Positions 1 to 7,886 of a stretch of DNA of 64,000 nt are shown piece by piece. A program made the position numbers and the translations under genes. Position 1 is the stretch's first letter. Each line of letters begins with the position of its first letter. Source of the stretch: Niabella sp. (GTDB taxonomy: Bacteria; Bacteroidota; Bacteroidia; Chitinophagales; Chitinophagaceae); contig JAPUDO010000068.1 in assembly GCA_027493055.1 (NCBI GenBank), positions 144,683 through 208,682 of the forward strand, read 5' to 3'. The notes under the pieces are model-generated. The model worked only from the letters and a program-made list of their open reading frames with translations. It was not told the DNA's origin and made no database searches.

Positions 1-32
1 GTTTAAATTATTGTATTTTGTGATATCTTTTT

Positions 33-1100
33 ATGAGGAAAGCCTTGCTGTTTATTGCCCTGTTTTTTTTGACGATTGAAATATTCGCCCAATACCGCAC
101 GGAACGTTATGACACAAGTTATTATATGTCATACCGCAATAAGCTGACGCTGGGCGCTGTTGCCATTAAAAAAAGCACTGTTTTTAAAACAGGGGCAACG
201 GATGCGGATCAGGCTTTAAGATTCAGGCCCAATAGCCCCGGACGCCTGGGGATTTCGGTTGCGCATGATTTTATAGGTCTTTCCGCTACATTTAGCGTTA
301 ACGGGCTTGACCCCTCCTATTCTGAAAATAAAGGCAAAACCAGGCAAACCAATTTACAGATGAGCGTCACCGGCCGGAAAGTACTAGCCGATATTTACTT
401 TCAAAAATATAAGGGGCTTTATTTGAATACAGATCCCGTTACCGGCATTGCGCCTTCCGGCAATAAATATTACATCAGGCCCGATATTGAAACTGCATTA
501 TACGGAACTACTGTAAACCTGATCGGGAACAGCAGGAAATTCAGCGCCCAGGCCGCCTTTTTATTAGATGCCTGGCAAAAGAAGTCTGCAGGTTCTTTAC
601 TTTATGGCGGCGAATTTTTTTATGGCTCGGCTAAAGGCGACAGCGCTTTTATTCCATCTGCCCTGGCAAACACCTACCCTCACTCCGGTGTTTCGAAAAT
701 TAATTTTATAACTTTCGGGCCGGGGCTGGGATATGGATATACACTGGTATTGAGTAAACACTTTTTTATTACCGGCATGGCTTCGGTTAATGCTGATGTA
801 AGCTATATTAAAGAATGGGAAAAGACCAACGGTCAAAACAGCTTCTGGAAATTCAATCCTAATCTAAAGGCAAAAGGTGCAATTGGTTATAACACTGAAA
901 ACTGGGGCATCGGACTTTCTTATGTTTCCAACCGGCTTTTCTTTACAGGTATTGATACGGACTCGCGCTACCTGAATTACAACGATAATTATAAGCTAAT
1001 GTATGTCCGCCGTATTAATGCAGGCAAAACCATTCCCCGCATAACCAATTTTGCAGGCAGGATTATTAATGCCGTAGGTTTGGGCTTTTTGATTAATTAG
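33..1100 (+). CDS. DUF4421 family outer-membrane-type protein
   Basis: Predicted 355-residue exported protein. Residues 1-19 form a signal peptide (hydrophobic stretch ending EIFAQ). The rest has many alternating aromatic and polar strands, with glycine-rich segments such as GPGLGYGYT, as expected of a beta-barrel of the outer membrane. The YRTERYDTSYY start after the signal peptide and the overall length match the DUF4421 family of Bacteroidota, whose function is unknown. The ATG at 33 is preceded by only 32 bases of window, so its promoter cannot be judged. It does not appear to share an operon with the toxin-antitoxin pair that follows after a 60-base AT-rich gap. Confidence 0.75.
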   Translation: MRKALLFIALFFLTIEIFAQYRTERYDTSYYMSYRNKLTLGAVAIKKSTVFKTGATDADQALRFRPNSPGRLGISVAHDFIGLSATFSVNGLDPSYSENKGKTRQTNLQMSVTGRKVLADIYFQKYKGLYLNTDPVTGIAPSGNKYYIRPDIETALYGTTVNLIGNSRKFSAQAAFLLDAWQKKSAGSLLYGGEFFYGSAKGDSAFIPSALANTYPHSGVSKINFITFGPGLGYGYTLVLSKHFFITGMASVNADVSYIKEWEKTNGQNSFWKFNPNLKAKGAIGYNTENWGIGLSYVSNRLFFTGIDTDSRYLNYNDNYKLMYVRRINAGKTIPRITNFAGRIINAVGLGFLIN

Positions 1101-1160
1101 ACAGACTGTATATGCATAAAATGCCGGAAAATTTTTGTATTTTTAATAGATAATTACAAT

Positions 1161-1406
1161 ATGAGTATTATGATACGAACAGTGATACGACCCCAAAAAA
1201 GACACATTCAATTAGACATACCCAAAGAATATATAGGGAAAGAAATTGAGATCACGTATATTCCATTAGATGAAGTGAACCAGGCATCAGATAACAAACC
1301 TGTTAAGAAAATGAAGGATTTTTGGGGCAGCATATCTGACGATACAGCAACTAAACTTCATAAGCATATATCTCAAAGTCGCGCGGAATGGAAGAGGGAT
1401 ATTTGA
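1161..1406 (+). CDS. Putative antitoxin of a VapBC-like pair
   Basis: An 81-residue protein. Its N-terminal half (IRPQKRHIQLDIPKEYIGKE) resembles the short beta-strand DNA-binding or dimerisation part seen in many small antitoxins, and its charged C-terminal tail (residues 50-81) could wrap the toxin. The ORF overlaps the start of the PIN-domain gene by 19 bases, the usual arrangement for translationally coupled antitoxin-toxin pairs. A second in-frame ATG at 1170 is an alternative start. The role is inferred mainly from position; I cannot assign it to a named antitoxin family. Confidence 0.65.
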   Translation: MSIMIRTVIRPQKRHIQLDIPKEYIGKEIEITYIPLDEVNQASDNKPVKKMKDFWGSISDDTATKLHKHISQSRAEWKRDI

Positions 1407-1771
1407 TAGATTCCAATTGTGTTATAGATTTTTGCAATGGTAAATTGCCGAAAACTGCGCGTGATTTTCTTTTTGACATAGAGCAACCTCTTATATCAGT
1501 TATCACTCAAATAGAAGTGATGGGGTTTTTGGTTCCAGATAAAAAAGAAGAACAGCTACTAAATGACTTTGTTTCGTTTGCACGCATTTTACCATTATCT
1601 ATCCCAGTTTCACTAAAAACAATTGACATAAGAAAGAAAAAGCGCATTAAGCTACCAGATGCGATTATCGCTGCAACCGCTATACACCACGGTTTAATTT
1701 TGGTTACCCGTAATGTTGAAGATTTTAAAGGCATTGTAAAGATTCAACTCCTGGATCCATGGGAAATGTAA
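1388..1771 (+). CDS. PIN-domain ribonuclease toxin, VapC-like
   Basis: A 127-residue single-domain PIN protein. The acidic residues expected for the metal site are visible: Asp in LIDSN near residue 8, Glu in TQIEVMG near 43, Asp in LPDAIIAATA near 92, and Asp in RNVEDF near 112. PIN toxins of this type are Mg-dependent ribonucleases that cleave tRNA or rRNA when the antitoxin is degraded; the actual target here is unknown. The gene is coupled to the 81-residue upstream ORF and ends 5 bases from the convergent M16 peptidase gene, so a short module appears to have been placed tightly against its neighbour. Confidence 0.82.
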   Translation: MEEGYLIDSNCVIDFCNGKLPKTARDFLFDIEQPLISVITQIEVMGFLVPDKKEEQLLNDFVSFARILPLSIPVSLKTIDIRKKKRIKLPDAIIAATAIHHGLILVTRNVEDFKGIVKIQLLDPWEM

Positions 1772-1776
1772 TGCAC

Positions 1777-3051
1777 TTATATTACCACCAGCTCATAAAA
1801 ATCTCCCGGGATTAAATATTTATCAGCAGTCTCCTGTAATTCGGAGGCCGTAATACCCTTAATGTTTGAAATATAGCGGTTAAAGAAGTCGCTATCCAGA
1901 TCATTTAAAATAATATTTTTCCATCTTGCTATCATTTGGAAAGGTCCGTCCAAATCGCCCAGGATGGAGCCCATCATAAAGTTTTTTACCAGCATCAGCT
2001 CATCATCCTCTATGGGCTCATTACGCAAAATGTCCATTTCTTTATACACTTCGCTTATGGTGGCTTCGCTAACCCCTCTCCCGGCTTCGGTGGAGATCAT
2101 CCATCCGTTCTCTTTCTTGTTACCCATCAGGTAGCTGTGAATACCATACGTATAGCCCTTATCCTCACGTATATTGGCCATTAACCGGCTGCCAAAAAAG
2201 CCTCCCAACACAATATTCAGTACCTGGGCTTTTAAAAAATCGGGGTGATGCCTGTTACCAAACGGCCGTGCCAGCTTTATGGAGCTCTGCGAGCTTTTTT
2301 CATCGTTCAGGATATGGAACTTATGCTCCTGTGCAGGTTGCGCTATGTATTGACGCCCCGGCTTTTTTATATGGGCAAAATCCCCGAAATGTTCTTCCAG
2401 TAAAACTTCCAGGTCATCCGGTATTTTGCCCGCCACAAATATTTTAAAAGCGCCGGTTCTGTAATACTGGTCGTAAAAATTCAGCAGGTCTTCCCTTGTC
2501 AATGCATCAAAATCCTGGTGCCGGCTAAAGCGGCCATAAGGGTGCTGTTCTCCAAAAAGATACGTGTCAATGAGGCGCCCCGCCACAAAACTGCTTTTTT
2601 TCAGGTTCACATCCAGCTTTTGCTTCATGTTCTGTATGGCTATATCCATTTCGCTCTGCAAAAGAGACGCTTCAGAAAAGAGCTCCCGTATTACAGGCAG
2701 CAGCTTTCCGGTATGTTTTGTAAGCGTATGCAGCGTGACCGTAGCAAACTCGGCGCCGCAATTACGACCCAGGTGAGCGCCATAGTATTCAAAATGCTCA
2801 TTAATTTCAAATGCTGTTTTGGTTGCGGTGCCGTTCTTCAGCAGGAAATTGGTTACAGCAGCCTGCAGGTTTTTTTCTTCAAACCAGTTTCCTGCATCAA
2901 ATACCCATTCTATTTGCAGCACTTCTTCGGTTCCTGCATCAATGGCATATACTTCCACTCCGTTCTTCAGCACATATTTCTGATACGGTTGTAATTGCAG
3001 GTTGAAGTTTACAGCATCTACTATGGGCGGCGCTATGGTTCTGTTCAGCAT
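1777..3051 (-). CDS. M16-family peptidase subunit lacking the zinc motif
   Basis: About 424 residues from the ATG at 3051 (a TTG two codons upstream is less likely). The protein has two M16 halves, with an insulinase-type C-terminal domain around residues 175-355 (VAGKIPDD and GGFFGSRLMANIREDKGYTYG). The inverted zinc motif HXXEH is absent: the corresponding N-terminal helix reads VTNFLLKNGTA. In bacterial M16B heterodimers one subunit binds zinc and the other only shapes the chamber, so this is probably the non-catalytic partner. The subunit with the intact motif lies 3.5 kb away on the same strand (6585-7829). There is no signal peptide, so the complex is probably cytoplasmic. Confidence 0.85.
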   Translation of the reverse strand: MLNRTIAPPIVDAVNFNLQLQPYQKYVLKNGVEVYAIDAGTEEVLQIEWVFDAGNWFEEKNLQAAVTNFLLKNGTATKTAFEINEHFEYYGAHLGRNCGAEFATVTLHTLTKHTGKLLPVIRELFSEASLLQSEMDIAIQNMKQKLDVNLKKSSFVAGRLIDTYLFGEQHPYGRFSRHQDFDALTREDLLNFYDQYYRTGAFKIFVAGKIPDDLEVLLEEHFGDFAHIKKPGRQYIAQPAQEHKFHILNDEKSSQSSIKLARPFGNRHHPDFLKAQVLNIVLGGFFGSRLMANIREDKGYTYGIHSYLMGNKKENGWMISTEAGRGVSEATISEVYKEMDILRNEPIEDDELMLVKNFMMGSILGDLDGPFQMIARWKNIILNDLDSDFFNRYISNIKGITASELQETADKYLIPGDFYELVVI

Positions 3052-3138
3052 TTCCAAAATTTAAACCGCAAATATAGCAGGAAAAGTCGGAGGGCAGGAA
3101 GTCCGGAGTCAGAGTTCCGAGGAGGTTACTATCAACCA

Positions 3139-3248
3139 AATGGAAATGTACGGTATAAGGTGTTCGATGTACGATATGAAAACAGACAGAAAAAGTCTGA
3201 AGCCGGAAGCTAAAGGCCGCGTACACGTTTCTTCTTTCTCAAACTTCC
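3139..3248. repeat. Direct repeat, copy 1 (110 bp)
   Basis: Copy 1 of a 110-bp sequence that is identical, base for base, to 3299-3408. It begins AATGGAAATGTACGG and ends CTCAAACTTCC. The two copies are separated by 50 bases and offset by 160. Identity over the full length implies a recent duplication or gene conversion. Confidence 0.95.
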
Positions 3249-3298
3249 GGACCCCGGACTTTCGGACTTTCTGACTAATTCAAATCAGCAGCCAGCAT

Positions 3299-3408
3299 AA
3301 TGGAAATGTACGGTATAAGGTGTTCGATGTACGATATGAAAACAGACAGAAAAAGTCTGAAGCCGGAAGCTAAAGGCCGCGTACACGTTTCTTCTTTCTC
3401 AAACTTCC
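3299..3408. repeat. Direct repeat, copy 2 (110 bp)
   Basis: Copy 2 of the 110-bp perfect direct repeat described at 3139-3248. It is followed by CTTCCTGACTTCCTGACTAACT, a continuation of the same short word found after copy 1 in a slightly different form. Confidence 0.95.
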
Positions 3409-3615
3409 TGACTTCCTGACTAACTCAGTTGATGCTTCTCCTTATTAATTTTCCAAGCCGCTTCAGCCTTGCCCAACCGGTCAGGCAAGCTTCTATTCTT
3501 TGTCACGAACTTCTGATATCCCACCCCTGATTTCATCCCATATCTCAACAATTTCATCCCATTTTATAAAACCAAACGGGGTTTGTGCTTTAATCTTGCA
3601 GTCAAATTACACAAT

Positions 3616-5103
3616 ATGAAAGCAAGAGAAATATATAATAAAATTGAATTCTGGATCGTAACTATAGTAGCTGCCTCTCTTTTATTAAGCCTGCTTATTA
3701 TGAGTAAAAATCCTGACGTCCATAGATCTTACAGGTTTGAAGAGTATTATATAAAATATAATTTCTGGAAACACCTGTTTTTGCCCGGCCTGTCACAGAT
3801 CATCATTTACTATTGTGGTTATGTACTGATTACCCGGTTTGTAGGAGAGAAAAAAGATAACTGGACCAAAGCCGGCTCTGTGTTTGGCCTGTACCTTATT
3901 ATTGCCACCCTGGTATCTGTTACCTATACTTATACAGATGCGTGGGTATTCGGAAAATACGATTTTAATACAAGATATATTTACCTGTTTACGGATGGGT
4001 TTACAACAGTTGCCATCATATTCCTGATCTATATTGCCTATTATATTTTAAAAGAGCTGATACTGAAATCTGCCGAAGCAATAAGAGCCAGGCAAAGCAG
4101 TAATAAGCTGAAAGAAACAACAAGAACGGGGCTGCTCTTTGGTTTTTTAGCATTTGCCTGCTGGGTGGCCATTATGATCATACTGTCGGCCAACAATGCA
4201 AGAGAAGTAATGGCTATATGGGCGGTTGGCGTGCCCTATGCTTTTATTATAGTACTGATCCACATTAAATACCTTATTCCGTTAGCAGGGAGCAAACGTT
4301 TTAAAAACGCAGCATACCTGTGGCGCGTTGCTCCCATTGTTTTTTTATTAACCCTTTTGGGAAGCGCCTTTTGCGCAGGTATTTCGGGCACGGGCAATAT
4401 GGGCCCTTTTTTCCTGGTGCTGATCATTTTTGCTATATGCATAATTGTTCCGGTATCCTGGTATATTTCCAAAAACCGGATTGATAAAGAAGTGTTGCAA
4501 ACAGCTCTTGGTTCGTCAGAAGCGAATATCAGTTTCCTGCGTTCACAGATCAACCCGCATTTTTTATTTAATGCCCTGAACACTTTATACGGCACGGCCC
4601 TCCAGGAAAATGCAGAGCGAACAGGTGAAGGTATTCAGAAGCTGGGCGATATGATGCGTTTTATGCTGCATGAAAACATTCAGGAAAAAATATCACTGAC
4701 GCGGGAAGTGGATTACCTGAATAATTATATTTCTCTGCAAAAACTGCGAACGGCCGCATCCCCTGAAATAATCATTCAAACCAATATTGAAGAGCAACTG
4801 AACCGGCTGGATATTTCACCTATGCTGCTGATCCCCTTTGTGGAAAATGCCTTTAAGCACGGCATCAGCCTGCAACAGCCTTCATTCATAAATGTTTCAC
4901 TGCATACCAAAGAAACGGTATTGTTTTTTGATGTGCATAACAGCGTGCATCTTAAAAATGAATATGATCCTGAAAAAATGAAAAGTGGCATCGGCCTGCA
5001 AAATGTAAAGCAAAGGCTGGCGCTGCTTTATCCTAAAAAGCATGAATTAATTATAAGAGAAAGCGCGAAGGAGTTTTTTGTTCACTTAACTATAAAGCTA
5101 TAG
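3616..5103 (+). CDS. LytS-type sensor histidine kinase
   Basis: 495 residues from the ATG at 3616; a TTG at 3583 would add 11 residues but lies within the likely promoter. The N-terminal half contains about eight hydrophobic segments (for example IVTIVAASLLLSLLIM and LVLIIFAICIIVPVSWYI). The C-terminal part is a His_kinase/HATPase pair: the phosphoacceptor motif QINPHFLFNALNTLY puts His at about residue 315, followed by an ATPase region with VENAFKHG and GIGLQNVKQRL. This is the LytS/YehU class, which phosphorylates a LytTR regulator. The probable partner (5910-6590) is on the same strand but separated by a nucleotidyltransferase cassette. The signal sensed is not evident. Confidence 0.88.
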   Translation: MKAREIYNKIEFWIVTIVAASLLLSLLIMSKNPDVHRSYRFEEYYIKYNFWKHLFLPGLSQIIIYYCGYVLITRFVGEKKDNWTKAGSVFGLYLIIATLVSVTYTYTDAWVFGKYDFNTRYIYLFTDGFTTVAIIFLIYIAYYILKELILKSAEAIRARQSSNKLKETTRTGLLFGFLAFACWVAIMIILSANNAREVMAIWAVGVPYAFIIVLIHIKYLIPLAGSKRFKNAAYLWRVAPIVFLLTLLGSAFCAGISGTGNMGPFFLVLIIFAICIIVPVSWYISKNRIDKEVLQTALGSSEANISFLRSQINPHFLFNALNTLYGTALQENAERTGEGIQKLGDMMRFMLHENIQEKISLTREVDYLNNYISLQKLRTAASPEIIIQTNIEEQLNRLDISPMLLIPFVENAFKHGISLQQPSFINVSLHTKETVLFFDVHNSVHLKNEYDPEKMKSGIGLQNVKQRLALLYPKKHELIIRESAKEFFVHLTIKL

Positions 5104-5238
5104 ACATGAATATATCCTGTTTATAATTTTTACAGTTATTTATTTGGCTATAGGTCCACTTTGATAAACCGTATAAAATCAAACGTCTTCAGACATTAAT
5201 TATTTCTCCAACAGTTTAAAAAAAGTTATTTTTATATT

Positions 5239-5457
5239 ATGTCAGTTCTACGTTTAAACCGTACAGCATTTAAAGCCCAGTCTTTTGCAGAGGCCGCAGA
5301 TCATGCACCATACTATAAAAAACTTTCGTGGCAGGAGCGGCTTGAAGTTGCAGGCTATTTAAATGCCATAGCTTATAATTTCGATCCTGAAAGACCTCCT
5401 GTAATGAACAGGCTGGTATTTAGTACAAGATCTTTAAAAAATGGCAAATTTATTTAA
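5239..5457 (+). CDS. Small protein paired with a nucleotidyltransferase
   Basis: A 72-residue soluble protein beginning MSVLRLNRTAFKAQSF, with a predicted helical core (LSWQERLEVAGYLNAIAYNF). The ATG at 5239 is preceded by an AT-rich stretch. The last 17 bases overlap the start of the nucleotidyltransferase gene, so the two are co-translated. I do not recognise a named domain. By analogy with MNT-type modules it may be a partner or antitoxin of the enzyme, but this is inference from coupling only. Confidence 0.65.
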   Translation: MSVLRLNRTAFKAQSFAEAADHAPYYKKLSWQERLEVAGYLNAIAYNFDPERPPVMNRLVFSTRSLKNGKFI

Positions 5458-5887
5458 TCCTGATTTTAGAGATTTTATAGCCGCAATGAATGAACAGCAG
5501 GTAAAATATATGCTGGTAGGAGGGTTTTCTGTCATCCTGCATGGCTATTCACGCACTACCGGCGATATGGATATCTGGGTAGAGCAAAGTTCCGATAACT
5601 ATCAAAAGATTAAAACAGCCTTTCAGCAATTTGGAATGCCTGTTTTTGATATGACTGAAAAGAACTTTCTGTTTCATCCGGCTTGGGATGTATTCACATT
5701 TGGAGTTCCGCCTGTTGCCATTGACATTATTACTAAAATCGAAAACCTGGACTTTGAAAAGTGCTTTGAAAAATCTGTTTTCTTTGAGGAAGACAGTTTA
5801 ATAATAAGGGTCATCCACAAAAACAATTTGATAGAGGCAGGAAGATATAAAGACCTTGACGATCTGCAAAATCTTGAAGCTATTTAA
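5441..5887 (+). CDS. Nucleotidyltransferase-fold protein
   Basis: 148 residues with the hallmarks of the DNA polymerase beta-type nucleotidyltransferase fold: LVGGFSVILHGYSRTTGDMD supplies the GG signature and the first two metal-binding aspartates (GDMDIW), and VAIDIIT supplies a third. The C-terminal NLIEAGRYKDLDDLQNL motif is shared with AbiEii- and DUF6036-like enzymes. Relatives include toxins that transfer nucleotides to tRNA or proteins and resistance enzymes acting on small molecules; the substrate cannot be told. The gene overlaps its 72-residue partner and sits between a histidine kinase and its presumed response regulator, which looks like an inserted cassette. Confidence 0.78.
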   Translation: MANLFNPDFRDFIAAMNEQQVKYMLVGGFSVILHGYSRTTGDMDIWVEQSSDNYQKIKTAFQQFGMPVFDMTEKNFLFHPAWDVFTFGVPPVAIDIITKIENLDFEKCFEKSVFFEEDSLIIRVIHKNNLIEAGRYKDLDDLQNLEAI

Positions 5888-5909
5888 TTATCATTAAACT
5901 TTACTTCTT

Positions 5910-6590
5910 TTGACCGCCATAGCTATAGACGATGAGCCCATTGCGCTGGAAGTGATCAAAAATCACGCTTCCAAAGTGCCCTTTGTAGAATTGAAAGCTG
6001 TTTTTACGAACGCTTTTGAAGCAATAAGTTATTTGCAGCATAATAAAACCGACCTGCTTTTTTTAGATATAAAGATGCCGGACATCAATGGTATAGAGTT
6101 CTTTAAAACCTTAACCAACCCGCCCATGGTTATTTTTACCACGGCGTACAGCGAACATGCGGTTGAAGGTTTTGAAGTAGCGGCTGTTGATTATTTATTA
6201 AAACCATTTCCGCTATCCCGTTTTTTAAAAGCCTGTACCAAGGCTAATGAACTGCTGGCATTAAAGGCAGGCAATAGCAGGCATACAGATTACATCTTTT
6301 TAAAAGACGGTTATGAGCAGGTGAAGGTTTGGTTTGATGATATTTTATATATAGAAGCAGCCGGAAACTATCTTAATTTCTTTTTAAAGAATCACCAAAA
6401 GCTGCTTACCCGCTCCACTATAAGCGATATTGAAATACAACTACCCGAAAGTCTTTTTACCCGCGTTCACCGCAGCTATATAGTTGCCAATAATAAAGTG
6501 GATAAATATAATAAACAGGCTGTATTTATTGGGTTTACTGAAATACCGATTGGCAATACCTACCAGTTTACGGCAAAAACAAACCTATAG
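5910..6590 (+). CDS. LytTR-family response regulator
   Basis: 226 residues. The receiver domain (1-115) has the acidic pair DDEP at residues 7-9, phosphoacceptor Asp53 in FLDIKMPD, the switch Thr in IFTTAYS and the Lys in YLLKPF. The C-terminal half (about 125-226) is a LytTR DNA-binding domain (DDILYIEAAGNYLNFFL, LFTRVHRSYIVANNKV). The start must be TTG: an in-frame TAA lies 15 bases upstream and no ATG is available. Its kinase is probably the LytS-like protein encoded at 3616-5103. The gene converges on the M16 peptidase gene, and both stop codons fall inside one perfect palindrome. Confidence 0.9.
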   Translation: MTAIAIDDEPIALEVIKNHASKVPFVELKAVFTNAFEAISYLQHNKTDLLFLDIKMPDINGIEFFKTLTNPPMVIFTTAYSEHAVEGFEVAAVDYLLKPFPLSRFLKACTKANELLALKAGNSRHTDYIFLKDGYEQVKVWFDDILYIEAAGNYLNFFLKNHQKLLTRSTISDIEIQLPESLFTRVHRSYIVANNKVDKYNKQAVFIGFTEIPIGNTYQFTAKTNL

Positions 6591-6602
6591 GTTTGTTTTT
6601 GC
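6573..6602. terminator. Bidirectional terminator-like 30-bp palindrome
   Basis: A perfect 30-bp palindrome from GCAAAAAC to GTTTTTGC, with ACCTATAGGT at the centre. It spans the stop codons of two convergent genes: the + strand TAG is at 6588-6590 and the minus strand stop at 6585-6587. RNA from either strand would form a stem with A/U tracts on both sides, as in a two-way intrinsic terminator, although the stem is not GC-rich. Confidence 0.6.
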
Positions 6603-7829
6603 AAAATAATAAAGCGTACTGCTGTTCTCTCTTGTTAAAATATTTTTTGCTGTTTTATTAATGTCCTCTGCCGTAACCTCTGCATATTTCTGAAGTTCGG
6701 TATTCATCATATTGGCATCACCTAACAACTCATAAAAAGCCAGGCTGTTGGCCCGGTTCAGCAGGCTCATATCTTCAAAGGCCATAATGCTTTCTGTTTT
6801 ATTCTTTACTTTTTCCAGTTCTTCAACTGAAATAAGATGTTGCCTGATATCGTCCAAAACTGCTTCCACAGCTGCTTCCGCAACCTTCATATCCGCACCT
6901 TTTACCAGCTTGCCTTCAATAGCTAAAAGTCCGGGATCGAGGCTGCCAAAATGATAACACTGGATATTTACAAATAACTGCAGCTCCTTTACCAGCTTCT
7001 GATACAGGCGGGACGATTCTCCGCCCCCTAAAATATCCGTAAGCAGGTCCATTGCATGGTACTGCACACTCATACGGCCTTCTATATGCCAGGTTTTATA
7101 AAAAGCATCTAGCGGAACCTCTGCGCTTACCTCTTCCACTCTTGCTTCAGGCTGTACTCCTTCTGTGGGAAGGTTACGTATATATTTTTCCCCGGGCTCA
7201 ATGCTGCCAAACCATTTTTCTGCCAGCTGCCGCACTGTTGCGGTTTCCACATTTCCGGCCACTACCATTATTGCATTATTGGGCCTGTAATACCTGAAAA
7301 AGAACTTTTTGACATCTTCCAGCTGTGCTTCTTCTATATGCGCCAGTTCCCTGCCAATGGTCATCCATTTATACGGATGATTTTTATAGGCCAGCTCACG
7401 CATTTTAAACCAGGCATCTCCGTAAGGCTTATCAATATAATGCTCTTTGAATTCCTCGCACACTACTTTACGCTGCACTTCAAGGCTTTTTTCGCTGAAA
7501 GCAAGAGACAGCATCCGGTCACTTTCCAGCCAGAAAGCTGTTTCCAGGTTTTCGGCGGGCAGCTGTATATAATAATTGGTAAGATCGTTAGTGGTGTAAG
7601 CATTATTCTCGCCTCCTGCCATTTGCAAAGGCTCGTCATATTCCGGCACATTTACCGAACCGCCAAACATTAAATGCTCAAAAAGATGCGCGAAACCGGT
7701 TTGTGCCGGGTTTTCGTCCCTGGCACCTACATCGTACAATATATTCATTACCGCTAAGGGGGTAGATGCATCCTGGTGTATAATCACCCTCAGCCCGTTA
7801 TCCAAAACAAATTTTTCAAAATGAACCAT
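6585..7829 (-). CDS. M16-family zinc peptidase, catalytic subunit
   Basis: 414 residues from the ATG at 7829. An upstream TTG at 7880 would add 17 residues that do not look like M16 sequence. The inverted zinc motif is intact: HLFEH at about residues 48-52 in TGFAHLFEHLMFGGS, with the distal glutamate in VCEEFKEH. The C-terminal M16 domain follows (VVAGNVETATV, GGGESSRLYQKLVKE). It is the likely catalytic partner of the HXXEH-less subunit at 1777-3051. M16B enzymes degrade short peptides or transit-type sequences in an enclosed chamber. There is no signal peptide. The last five codons lie in a palindrome shared with the response regulator gene. Confidence 0.92.
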   Translation of the reverse strand: MVHFEKFVLDNGLRVIIHQDASTPLAVMNILYDVGARDENPAQTGFAHLFEHLMFGGSVNVPEYDEPLQMAGGENNAYTTNDLTNYYIQLPAENLETAFWLESDRMLSLAFSEKSLEVQRKVVCEEFKEHYIDKPYGDAWFKMRELAYKNHPYKWMTIGRELAHIEEAQLEDVKKFFFRYYRPNNAIMVVAGNVETATVRQLAEKWFGSIEPGEKYIRNLPTEGVQPEARVEEVSAEVPLDAFYKTWHIEGRMSVQYHAMDLLTDILGGGESSRLYQKLVKELQLFVNIQCYHFGSLDPGLLAIEGKLVKGADMKVAEAAVEAVLDDIRQHLISVEELEKVKNKTESIMAFEDMSLLNRANSLAFYELLGDANMMNTELQKYAEVTAEDINKTAKNILTRENSSTLYYFAKTNL

Positions 7830-7886
7830 GCCGCGAAAGTAAGGGGTTTTATCATTGGATACAATGTTATTGGAATGCAATTATGC

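Larger units (their letters stand above)
3052..3615. other. Long intergenic region built from degenerate repeats
   Basis: The 564 bases between the divergent M16 and histidine kinase genes hold no convincing gene. They contain a perfect 110-bp direct repeat and several copies of a short AGTCCGGA-type word. Those words run as AGTCGGAG/AAGTCCGGAGTC at 3084-3112 and in the opposite sense at 3244-3276 (CTTCCGGAC, GGACTTTCGGACTTTCTGAC), so the flanks can pair with each other. A TAATCTTG close to the -7 consensus TAnnTTTG lies at 3591-3598, just before the kinase start. Small ORFs here overlap the repeats and are not believable. Confidence 0.6.

Noticed and set aside
597-836. Minus-strand ORF of 79 codons inside the DUF4421 gene
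   Set aside because: It lies wholly within a better-supported gene, has no recognisable domain and no start context; the same reasoning applies to the many other antisense ORFs within the large SusC, SusD and enzyme genes.
2939-3226. Small ORFs spanning the M16 start and the first 110-bp repeat
   Set aside because: Composition follows the repeat sequence and the overlap with the M16 gene; no protein-like pattern is seen.
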